Source of the DNA: Diplosphaera chodatii
Taxonomy: Eukaryota; Chlorophyta; Trebouxiophyceae; Prasiolales; Stichococcaceae
Assembly: GCA_032358165.1 (NCBI GenBank)
Contig: JAALGY010000043.1
Coordinates: forward strand, 1,488,001 to 1,552,000
Direction of reading: 5' to 3'
DNA: 64,000 bases
Part shown: positions 54,400 to 64,000 of the stretch, piece by piece
How the letters are laid out: each line of letters opens with the position of its first letter
How positions within the stretch are numbered: position 1 is the stretch's first letter
Translations under genes and position numbers: made by a program
The notes under the pieces: model-generated
What the model saw: only the letters and a program-made list of their open reading frames with translations
What the model was told of the DNA's origin: nothing
The model's database searches: none

Positions 54400-54898
54400 A
54401 CTATGCTGCCAAAGCGCAGTTTGGCCGGCGAGGTGCAGGCCAGCTGCACCCCGCAAACTGCAGGTACGAACTAGCTCCTGTGGCGATCACAATTCTTGCG
54501 GCCAAGCGGCCAAACCTATGCCGCGACACAATCAGCTTTCAGCTCGATGCACTGCTGCCGTGAGCCCGTGTTAGAAGCTGTGTGATGCAATGCATGGGGC
54601 ACAGAACTGCCTGCAGCCCCTGGAGCATGGTGAACCTGCAGAGGAAGCTGCATGCTGGAAGCTGACATGTCTGCTTGTGAGTGTTGGTGATGCGCCACTT
54701 CAGTCGAGGGTTTGGTGGAGTGTAAGCGGACGACTACAACTGACGCAGGGTTAGCCAGAACGGCCAGTGAGTGCACCCATCACCTCTGCCGGCAGTGTGT
54801 GCCCAGTGCACTCTATGCATAGGTGATCAGCATCGCATGCTGTGAACCGCTGGCCAGCAACCAGCACTGAGTCGCTACAGTATCACAGATGCAATGGT
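54400..54898. other. Intergenic region between cytidylyltransferase and histone deacetylase genes
   Basis: 499 bp, both neighbours on the minus strand: 3' UTR of the deacetylase and promoter of the cytidylyltransferase. No gene or clear signal. Confidence 0.5.
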
Positions 54899-57729
54899 TC
54901 AAGGTGGAGTCCCGTCTGCTATCATATCGTCCGCTCCCGCCGCCGCTGGAGCCATTGCCGAACCTGATTGCTGGAAAAGCTCCGCTGCCCCAGGCACCTC
55001 CTGCTCTGCTGGGGCGCCGGCGGCAGGTGAGTGCTCCCCAGGCGGGAGGGCGCCATTGGCGGCGCCGTTGCCTTCCCGGAAGCTCTCCTCGTGGCGGCTT
55101 CGCTCGCTGTCCCACTCCCGCTTCCTGTCGGCGCCCACATCCTTGGGTTCGAGGTTGGGCAGCTCATCCACATCCATTGCATCCGGCGCCCGCTCATGGA
55201 ACTGCACCCCAGGGGGCCCCTTCAGGTGCGCCAGGTTCTGCGCTATTTGTGTCCGCAGCTGCAGTGCGCACCATGACCCAGTCAGTCATGACGGTGCACT
55301 GCTGAGCTCTCAGACCATGCAGCATGCGCACGCTTTGCTAGAGCGCTGGAGCTCCAAGGGGAGCAAGTGAGATGGGTACAGCGTGCCCCACTGCCGATGT
55401 CATGTGCAACAGGCCAACGACTAGTATTGGGACCTAGACTAGGGCTCGTGTGCCCGATATTCAAGGCGTGCTTCCCCTACAATCTCCAAGAGTGCATGTG
55501 TCGCATGCCACGTGACAATGTACCTGCTCAAGGTAGCGCGGTGTGTTCTGGTTTTCCTTCTCCTTCACAATGGGCGGCTGCAGCACGGCATCTGGACCAA
55601 AGTACTCGGTATACTCGTTTGGCGGCAGCCTGTCCTCCAATGTAACACCTGCACTAATATAAGGCAGTGTCACGTGCTGACAGTGAAGTCTGTCGTGATG
55701 CCGGCTGTGTATATATCATATTGGTATGCTTACATAGGAGCCAACATGGACATCACAGGCACTGCGTTGTGTACTTTACCTAGTACGGTGCCGGTCTCAA
55801 AAGCCCAGCAGCGTGCGACGTTGCTGATCTTGTAGCCGCCCCCGCCCAGCACCAGCATCGGCAGCCCAAAGCCCTTGACATACTGGAGACATGCCGCGTG
55901 GCCGCCGATGGACAGATTGAACACGCCCAGTTTATCCCCGTTCAGTGAGTCCGCGCCTGTGACAGTAAGGTCAGGCATGTTATTGTTGTCACTTTTGTTT
56001 GTTTGTTGACCACACCAGGTTGCAGTCTCCACATTTGGCACAGGGTGCACCACACAGGCGTTTGCAACGGCAAGGCTGCTGGAGGATGGTGCGTAGAAAG
56101 CGAACGCACCGCATTGAAACACCACTGCCTCGGGCTGGTACGCCTCCATGATGCGGTTGATGACGGGCTTGAACAGGCCTTCGTACGTGGCGTCGTCGAT
56201 GCCGTCCCGCAGCGGCACATTGACAGCATAATACTCTCCGGCACCTGCAGAGGTGGAGCCCTGCACTGCGTCGGGTCCGATCCACCATCATGGCCCTGAA
56301 GCATGTAGGAGGGCAGGCGTATAGTGCCATGGCAGTTGCTGCCTCGAGACAAGCGGTGTCAACACAGCACGCACCGCGCCCAACGTTCAGGACATCGCCA
56401 GTCCCGGGGAAGAAGCCGCCGCCATACTTGTGGAAGGAGCACGTCATCACGCGGTCTGCACAGCCAGCAGGCGCCACGTCTCAGAGCTAGGGGTGCGATG
56501 AAGGCGCCGGGTCGAGCGGGCCCACGCGCGTCGGGAGTCCACAGCATGTCCACCCTGCAGCATCGCAGGCGCTGGACGCAGGCGCACCTGTGGTGAGGAA
56601 GGCCTCCTCGACGCCGTCGCCGTGGTGCACATCGATGTCGATGTACAGCACCCGAGCATGGTACTTGAGCAGCTCCAGGATGGCCAGCACAATGTCATTC
56701 ACATAGCAGAAGCCGCTGGCCTGCACATTGCGTGGATCACGTGGATCATGTAGTTGACGATCAGAGCCTGCTGCCCGTAGACTGTAGCCTGCGCCATTGC
56801 AATACTGCCCCGTGCCGCGGCATGCTCTCCAACAGTGCACATGACCCACCTCAGACTTTTTGCCATGGTGCCAGCCGCCCGCCCAGTTGATGGCGATGTC
56901 AGCGGAGCCCCAGTTGAGCTTGACCGCGCCGCCAATGGAGCCGCCAGTGTACTTGGTACAATACTCGTACAGGCCGCTGAACACCGGGCAGTCCTCGCCC
57001 ACGGTGTACCGCTGCAGCGCCTCCTCGAATTGCTCCTGGAAGGAAACGGCAGGGCACTGCGCTCACGCCAGCACAGTAGCCGCAAGAGCTTGCTGTGCAT
57101 AATTGAAATCTGGCCCGTGCAGCCTTGTTGAATTCGACAGATCAAGGAGCCTACCTGATTGTCGGGAGAGATGTGTTTCAGAAAGCTGATGTAGTCTGGC
57201 GCATGGAACGCTGACATCGCCTCATCAGTAGCCGGCACAGGCTTGAACACCTGGAAACATAACCGCAGCCTGCTGATGAACCTGGTGCCGCGGCTACCAT
57301 GCTTGAATCTGTGGGTTGTGCGCCGGCAGTCCGATTGTGTGCCGTCTATGTCCAGCAAGCCAGCCGCTCATGCCGCTATGCATTGCATCTGCTGCACACC
57401 TCCATCTGCTTGTACAAGCCGTAGTGCAGAATGAGCGAGTGTGCCATCTTCACGCGGTGCGGCTTCATGGGGTGGCCAGGCCCATAGTAGTAGGATCCAA
57501 CGTCAGGGTCATAGAAGTAGGCCACCTGCGGGCACCATTCAGCATGCTGCGGCACACAGAAGCAGAAGAAAAGCTGGGTTTCCAGTGCTCAGGACCGTGT
57601 GATACGCAGCCCATCTTGACGTGCAGACACTCGTGGCAGCGCTCGAGCTACAGCTGCAGTCATCTTAGGACGAGCACATGCGCGCCGAGTGCGGCAGAAG
57701 GGCCCCACCTTCTTCTTCCCGCTGCTCAT
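54899..57729 (-). CDS. Class I (RPD3-type) histone deacetylase
   Basis: Ten exons (57729-57709, 57525-57400, 57250-57155, 57035-56850, 56720-56588, 56455-56375, 56244-56110, 55956-55780, 55648-55524, 55258-54899) give 479 aa. The zinc enzyme removes acetyl groups from histone lysines in nuclear co-repressor complexes. Class I signatures run in order: [39 protein letters not shown] with the catalytic His pair (137-138); [14 protein letters not shown] with zinc-binding Asp173 and His175; [28 protein letters not shown]; and [15 protein letters not shown] with the catalytic Tyr. Each junction keeps phase. The last 100 residues are acidic and Ala/Pro-rich ([13 protein letters not shown]), typical for plant/algal RPD3-like proteins but not conserved. 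Divergent with a small plus-strand gene. Confidence 0.96.
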
Positions 57730-58343
57730 GGCGGGCAAAACCTATGTTGGACGGCTGACTTACATGCTGGATGCAGATTCGACAGCGCTCAAGTTCTGCC
57801 AGACGTCGAGCGACCCCCGAGTACAATCGCGATGCAGGGTGCCTCCCGAATCGAGTCAAAAGCTTGTGCTTGCGCGTGGCGTGCGGACGCCGCAGCTGAG
57901 CCTATCGCTGATGACGCACCGTAGGATGCCTACCAATTCGACGTGTCCCCATTGTTAGCAGGTGAAGAGATGATACCAGTCCATGCAAGCTCGCAAGCCA
58001 ACCGCGCATTTACTTCCCAGCGTGCCGGGGAATCAAATCTTGCCAGATGGAGCGCTGTTCGGCACCTGCATTATGCATTTGAGCCTGAGCCCTTATCCGT
58101 CCCAACCTTGCAAGACGGCAGCTGCTCACATACACTGCGGTTTGCTACACTAGTCAAGCCGCGGAGCCGTCCGCTTGCGATTTGCTTGACCTCCACCTTG
58201 CATGGTAACCTACACCTGGCGTCTTGGTTCACCAGCGTCGCAATCTTGTACATCGCCACTCACAGCCTGAAACTTGGGCGGGGAAAGTAGTCGGTTGAAG
58301 AAGTGCATCCCACCCTGCACTGGGTGGAGGCGTTGCCAGCAAC
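57730..58343. promoter_or_regulatory. Divergent intergenic region, histone deacetylase / small gene
   Basis: 614 bp without recognised coding sequence. It should include the histone deacetylase promoter. Confidence 0.4.
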
Positions 58344-59295
58344 ATGGCGCCACCGCATTCGCACAGGGAAAGGTGCGGCTTCGCACGCTGAGCTCGGCCG
58401 ATCTTTGGCATGTGCTCCTGCACTCTGCGCTCGTTCTGTAGGTTCCAATTGGCTGACCTCCTGCATGCATCCAAGAGCACGAAGCATCGTCGAGAATGTG
58501 GGTCTGCCGTCTTTTGCAGCTTCAAGGAGAGTTTCAAGACGCCACAGACACGGGGGTAAGATCAAGCTCGGTGGCTGCAATGGTGCCAGTGAAAGCGACA
58601 CCATCAGAGCTGTTGTAAGCTGCGACAGCTCATTATCACAACAGGGCTCATGACCCCGGCTCATACCTGAGTGAAATGTCTGTTGTGGACCTGCAGCTTC
58701 AAGGCCAAGGTTCAGAGGGCATCCTACAAGTTTGGAACCTTCATGCACTGGGTGTTCTTCAAGCCAACACCCGACGTGGCGGTCGACGACGTTGCGCAGG
58801 TACTGACACCGGCGGTCTATACATACTAAACCTGGAATGCAAGAGACTGCATTGGTGGTCGCCATGCACCACATGGGCGTGCTGAGCGCTTACTGGTTCC
58901 CTCTGTTGCAGACATCCTTTGCGCCAATAGCAGAACAGGACGCCGGGGCATCAGCGGCAGACATGCAGAACAACAGCAGCATGCGGGATCGAACAATGGG
59001 TGCCAAACACGACTTCGTTCAGCACGGCGGCCCATCTGGCCTGCAGGTCTGGCCTTGACAGCAGCTTCGACATAGCAGAGCGCAGTCATCCCTGACACTT
59101 GCATTCCTCCAACGTGTGGAGACTTGGCGCTCCCGTTGCCACCCCAAGCGATCTGTCAGTCAGCAAATTCATGTTCCCAAGCTGAGCCAGACCCACCTGT
59201 ATGGTAGGTGCCCAGCTGCAAGCAGCGTTTCTGCTCTGTCTCTGCAGGCGAATCATCAGGATCAGTACGGCAGTCCAGCAATTGCCCGGGCATGA
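58344..59295 (+). CDS. Small hypothetical protein, five exons
   Basis: Exons 58344-58372, 58520-58555, 58697-58799, 58912-59046 and 59248-59295 join in one frame to 116 aa. All junctions have GT-AG borders and matching phases. The protein starts MAPPHSHRE, has a basic aromatic block (KVQRASYKFGTFMHWVFFK) followed by PTPDVAVDDVAQ, then a polar region with DMQNNSSMRDR and a short end (GSPAIARA). I recognise no family. A competing minus-strand reading of parts of this region exists but gives no ATG-to-stop chain. The model is supported by splice logic only. Confidence 0.5.
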
Positions 59296-59652
59296 TCATT
59301 CCTGCTACTGGGACCCTCGGATGATAACATTTAATACCTGAGAGCGTAAGAGAGGAATTGGTGCAGAGGCGTTCCGGCCCAGAAGTGCAGTTGGCAATGT
59401 AATGCACATCAGCAAATGTGCGTACAGATAGTGCCAGCATACTGATGAAGAGACAGGTGGCATGTGCTGCCAGAAGTGAGGCGCCATTGGTTGATACTGC
59501 CGGGTGTTTGCTGGTTCATGTCCACCCGACTTGCAGTTCATTCGCCCATCAGGGGACGCAAGAGCTTGGCTTAGATTGTGCACGCAGCGCTGTCTGGGCA
59601 ACAACTCAGGCTTGAGCTCCCTTAAGAATATATGCTAGGGATCACAGCAACC
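59296..59652. other. Convergent intergenic region
   Basis: The 3' ends of the small plus gene and the RING-BRCT gene face each other. An open minus-strand frame at 59300-59340 was considered but has no partner exon. Nothing else seen. Confidence 0.4.
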
Positions 59653-62600
59653 TCAGTGGTGGTCCACAATGTACTCCTCAAGCGGCGCCACAACGTATGC
59701 AGACGCGGTGTCCGAGAGCCACTTGGAGGACACATGCCAGACATGCTTTGGCCGCCTGCCATTTCCTGCACAGTCGCAATACATCAACTGCTCAGCAGGT
59801 CAAGGAGGCTGCAGCTCTATACATTACAACATGCAGAGGGCACTTGCGAAGCGTGCTGCAAGCGCTGACAGCAGCTCACCCCAAGAGCAGGTCTCTTCAT
59901 CGTACAAACAGATGGGTGCGGCGGTTGCTTTCTTGCTGGTGGTGCTGCCGTCCTGCGCAGGCGCCCGCGACAGCAGGCGAGCCCCTGCCGCCCTCACCAG
60001 CCTCGCAAACTCGTCTCTCCGCCCGAACTTGCCTGCAAGGGTTGACTGTTGTTGTTCGGGGCCAGCATCATGCTTTCCTTCTGTGGGTGTGGCACTTTCA
60101 TCACCGCACAGCTCAAGGATGAGTCAAGCTGCAGCAGGTTCGCAGGTGCCACAGCATGATGTGCACCTGCAAGGTGTATTTCATAGCCGTCGAGCAAGGG
60201 CGCAGCATTGGCAGCATGGCTCAAGCGTGCCAGAGGTGGACCGCCCTTAACCTGTGGAATGTGGGTCTACTCTGATTCAACGATCGTAGGAAGTTTGCGA
60301 GTGACACAAGGAGCACAGCAGCATGCCACATCGTGCACCCCGAATCACGATGCAACAATGCACGGAAGTGACATCTGAGTGCAACAAACATGATGTCACA
60401 AAGACCAACCTCGTGCTGCTCCTCGGAATTGATGCTTGCATTGCCAGGCGGCGGCAGCCATGACAACGAAACCACCCATCTCCCAGCGAGGACGCCCAAC
60501 ATGAATGTCAGCGTCCGCCTGAGACCGCAAGATGCTGGACGTGATGTTTGCAGAGGTGCTTTGCCAGTGCTACAGCTAGCAAGCATGCGAACCCTGCAAT
60601 GAATACAGGTTGTGCACACAATGAACAGCAGGTAGGTATGCAGGCAATGGTTGCTGCAGGCGAAGCTGGTGAAGGGCGCACTTTGGCACAGCAGCTGGTG
60701 ACGTGGCGCCGCAAACAACGTGGGTGGCGCCATCATGCCACTTCTTGCTGTAGCGTGCGCCAATGGCTCTTGCATATGCCGCAAGCGCCGCCTTGGCATC
60801 GGAATCCATACCCGAGGGCACCAGCAGCATTCCAGCCCCAGGCCGCTTGGCAGCGCCCTGCTGGTTATGAAGTCGGCTGCATTGCCATTTTGGAAGAAGA
60901 CTCATGCAGCAACATTCCAGCAGCCGCAACCCACAGATCTTGTTGTCGGCCAGCTCATCAGCGATTCATCGCACGACTAGAGCACAGCACTGTGAACATC
61001 AGACAGACACCAACACGCATGATTGCGCAAACACGCACCTCACTGGCTGCGGGGTTCACTGACATGCCAGGCATTCCCACGGAATCCGCTGGGCTCGTGC
61101 CATGCCCTCGTGACGATTGCTCTGCTGACACCTCCCGCTTGGACGAGTGCTCTGCTGCTGGCTGCCTTTTGCTGGCTGTGGGCACCCTGCTGATGTGCTG
61201 CCTCTGTGTTGGCGGCACCCCTGCATGCGTCTGCGCCTGCTGCTTGGGCCTTGCCGTGGTGCACACGCCGCACTGCTGAGCGCTCGCCTAGGAGGAAAGT
61301 GCATCCGCTTGTTGGTTGTCCCATGCTTGTACTTCACGGAAGCTCGGCAGGGACACCAGGCACATGCAGCCCTGGCGAACCGTTGTGCGCTATGTGGCCT
61401 GCCACTGAGACCAGCTGCTGTAGCAGCAGGTGACGCCTCGATCATGACACACGCTCACCGGGTTCTCGAATGTGCAGGCGCTGCAGCTCCAGGGCACCAG
61501 GCGCCCCGGGATGCGGCGACCGGTGTGCTCTGACATTTGCGAGGCGCCACTGGATGCGGCGGGTACCACTGCTGAGGATGCTGCTGCTGCTGCAGTACCC
61601 CGCGGCCGCTTGGCAGTTTTGCGCTGGCCGGGCTGTGCATTGCCGTCTTCAGACGGTGCTGCTCCCGCTGCTGATGCTGATGCAGGCGGACCGCCGGCAG
61701 CTGCTGCGCCTGGCCTGGCTGCACTGGCAGTCGGCGGTGCCACGAGCGTGGCCTGCGGGCCGGACGGTTGGCTGCCAGAGCTGTGGAAGTCGTAGGGATC
61801 CGCCTTGCGCTCTGGGGCGTGCCCGGCTCGTTCCGCTCCCTGCAGCTGCTGGTCGGCCCCTCGCTTCTGCCGCGAACTAGGCTGCTGCTTGACCGCCTGC
61901 TCGTCCTGATGTGCCGGCTGTTGCTGCTCTTGCTGCAACCGTGGATCCGGATCATCATCGGCCGGTTTGCGCTTCTGCCGCCTGAAAACCCTGCGCTGCT
62001 GCAGGTGGTCTCCGCTCGAGCCGCCCAGGGTGTCGAAAGCCCTGGTGTCAGTCGCCGCCGATGCTGCCACGGGGCTGTGCTGGCTGCCATCAGATGTGGC
62101 TGGCGTGCCAGCAAGCGCGGTCTGCAGCGGTTGCTGTGCCACGTGTCCCTGCGCTGCCCCCGCAGGCTCCGCCTTGCGCACATCCTCCTGCCTGGACGTG
62201 CTGCCACGGAGTTCGCCCAGTTTCTGCTTCGACTTGCCATGGCGCAACGGCAGGTTCTGCACGGGCTGAAGCGGCTGGACGTCTGCCACATCGTTGCGAT
62301 CCCGCCCACCTGCATGGAAGCGCAGAGCTTGCCTTGATCAGAAGACATCAGAAGACTGGCAAGCTTGAGATGCAGCAAAGCCAACAAGCTGCAGCCGCAC
62401 GACTGCAGCTTCTGGACGCACTGAGAGACTGCAATTGGGACACCAGCGTCGCGATTCGGTCAATACGGTCATCGCCACGGATGTCCCGCCTCCGCAGCGG
62501 GCCATTGCAAATGGGGCATTCCTGCCTGTTTTTCAGCAGTTCTGTCAGGCATGTCCTGCAGAAAGTTGACAGCAGCAAGCGTCCAACGAGCCAGCATGCA

Positions 62601-62930
62601 GCCTCTCACCAAACGTAGTGCTACGAATCAACGGTGCCTCACAAGACATTCAGTCACGGTGTCGAAACTGCTTACGAACATAGGTAGTGGCAGCAGGCTG
62701 GCCGCGCACACGGTGGCTTCAGGATATCAATGCTGCAGCAGAAGCATGGAATGACTTACGGTGCTATGCATATACATTTCCCGCTTGAATGTGGTTTTGT
62801 GAACATCATCTCAATGGGTGCCACGGCGGCATAGCAAAGCATGCAGAACATGTGTGCAGCCGCACCACAGGGGGCACTTCAGCTCCTCTGCCAGACCCCG
62901 AAGCGCGTGTTCGTGCTGCAACAGCTCCAT
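59653..62930 (-). CDS. BRCA1/BARD1-like protein: RING, RanBP2 zinc finger, tandem BRCT
   Basis: Ten exons (62930-62866, 62732-62676, 62555-62422, 62309-61459, 61287-61039, 60860-60703, 60518-60410, 60251-60167, 60032-59880, 59765-59653) give 657 aa. The N-terminal C3HC4 RING is complete once three exons are joined: Cys19, Cys22, Cys35, His37, Cys40, Cys43, Cys54, Cys57, with ELKCPLC and ECPICN. It is followed by RRRDIRGDDRIDRIATL as in BRCA1/BARD1. The central 300 residues are Ala/Gln/Pro-rich. A RanBP2-type finger (WSCSACTFENP plus QQCGVC; Trp359, Cys361, Cys364, Cys375, Cys378) spans an intron. BRCT1 has LLVPSGM, ATHVVCG and GRWVVSLSW; BRCT2 has EFARLVRAAGARLLSRAP, HVSSKWLSDT and ends IVDHH. 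It is probably a nuclear ubiquitin ligase or partner in double-strand-break repair. The exon 6 donor (AC|GTCACC) is weak. Confidence 0.85.
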
Positions 62931-64000
62931 AGACTACGACTGCGCACAGGTCCGCAGTGGCGTATGCATTTGACTTATGGTGCACCAGTGCGCCGCCTTG
63001 CGATCAACAGCTTGTGCTCTGCCGAGCCCAGCTGCACCTATTACACGCAAGCGCTGATGCACGTAACACGCAGATATGATCAGAAGATACAGTTGTGAAA
63101 CCTGCACCTGCCAGCGGCTGTAGGTTCGAATTCTCGTGTTGCTCGTGAGATAGACGCTCATAGCGATCGCCAGCAGGTCCCACCGAATTAGCTGAGCTGC
63201 AGCCATCTCGGCGAAGGATTTACATCCTGCACGGCACACCTGGTTTGGCCGCACCATAAGCTTGTTGATCAGTACTGCAGGGGTCGTTTGCCATCCGATC
63301 CCCATTGCTTGACGGCTTGTATCGCAGAATTCTGTTGTCAGATCACTCTCATGATGCTCACAGCTCCGATCCGAAGGCTGCCTGGGCATCATGCGCGCTG
63401 CGCGGATGCTGCACAACGCGATGCAAAGCATCGTATGTCCGCACCCAGCAGGTGCAGGGTATTCGTCGTGCGTGCAGCATCAAGGCAGCCACCGCCAACG
63501 CCATGTGGCTGGCAGCATGCACTGTCTGGCACAGCAGCAGTGCTCGCGTCGCTGGTGCGCGTTGCTTGATAGTTCCGGTGCTCGTGAGGCTGCACGTCAG
63601 CGTAAATGGCTCAGACTTCGACAAATTTCCTTCTCACAGTGTATGTTCCCACACATGCACATGCACATGCACATGCACATGCACATTGCAAACAGCATGC
63701 TGTCCATGCTACAGGTCGTTCTGTCTGATCCAGCATGCGCACAGACCTTGAGCCGTACATCAAATTCAGCGGCATCCCGCGCACAGGCCGAGGTGTGTCC
63801 CTGTGGATGAGTGCTGGAAGCGCGGCGCTGTATGCCACCCTGTTCAAACTCTGACATTGCAACGCTATCGGTGTACATCGGAGCGTATTCATGCGATAGT
63901 AACATCCTGCAGGAGATGCTGGCAGCTATCCGCAGCCGCAGCTCCGCGAAGGGGACCAGCCGTTATGTCATCCCTCGACAAGAAGTGTGTACCACATGCA
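62931..64000. other. Right-edge region without a supported gene
   Basis: This lies upstream of the RING-BRCT gene and so contains its promoter. Minus-strand frames at 62934-63431 and 63597-63905 are open but have no ATG-splice chain or motif I can recognise. An exon of a gene continuing beyond the window is possible. Confidence 0.4.
63651..63688 (+). repeat. (ACATGC)n microsatellite, about six units
   Basis: A run of about six perfect ACATGC hexamers. Its length is likely polymorphic. Confidence 0.9.

Noticed and set aside
63121..63150. GGTTCGAATTC resembling a tRNA T-loop
   Set aside because: No acceptor stem, D-arm or anticodon arm can be formed around it.
62934..63431. 165-residue minus-strand open frame just upstream of the RING-BRCT gene
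   Set aside because: No recognisable domain, no matching splice chain, and it overlaps the RING-BRCT promoter; kept only as a possibility.

Overview
The window is nuclear DNA of a green alga (Chlorophyta). The evidence is a light-harvesting chlorophyll-binding protein at the left edge, a giant proline-rich cell-wall-type glycoprotein, a plastid ketol-acid reductoisomerase and a eukaryotic UDP-galactopyranose mutase, all in GC-rich, intron-dense genes. Almost every intron ends in TGCAG or a close variant. I could not assign a species.

I built gene models by joining ORF pieces at GT(or GC)...AG borders and requiring exon phases to agree. For most recognised genes this gives one uninterrupted frame of the length expected for the family. 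About 19 protein genes are visible, mostly alternating in strand. Left part: LHC protein (-, partial), proline-rich glycoprotein (-, 10 exons), KARI (+), mitoribosomal mS29/DAP3 (-), UDP-galactopyranose mutase (+), SETD6-like methyltransferase (-), gamma-SNAP (+). Middle: long coiled-coil protein (-), DNA polymerase iota (-), cytochrome bc1 hinge protein QCR6 (+), a small membrane ORF (-), ALF4/glomulin-like protein (-). Right part: MTP18-like mitochondrial protein (+), COP9 signalosome subunit 1 (-), F-box/LRR protein (+), phosphocholine/ethanolamine cytidylyltransferase (-), class I histone deacetylase (-), an unidentified small gene (+), and a BRCA1/BARD1-like RING-BRCT protein (-).

The genes do not form an operon. 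Two loose themes stand out. Three candidate cullin-RING ligase factors (ALF4/glomulin-like, CSN1, F-box/LRR) lie within 11 kb. Two DNA-damage-tolerance or repair genes (pol iota and the RING-BRCT protein) lie about 25 kb apart.

The most unusual structures are: (1) the 3' half of the glycoprotein gene, eight small symmetric phase-2 exons each encoding a proline cassette with an arginine codon split at every junction; (2) a BRCA1/BARD1-like protein with a RanBP2-type zinc finger between RING and BRCT domains; (3) a clear pol iota orthologue in a chlorophyte; (4) a 13-bp-arm palindrome carrying TATAAA on both strands, midway between two divergent genes; (5) five GC-AG introns; and (6) a start codon split by an intron in QCR6. 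I saw no rRNA, tRNA, CRISPR array or transposon.
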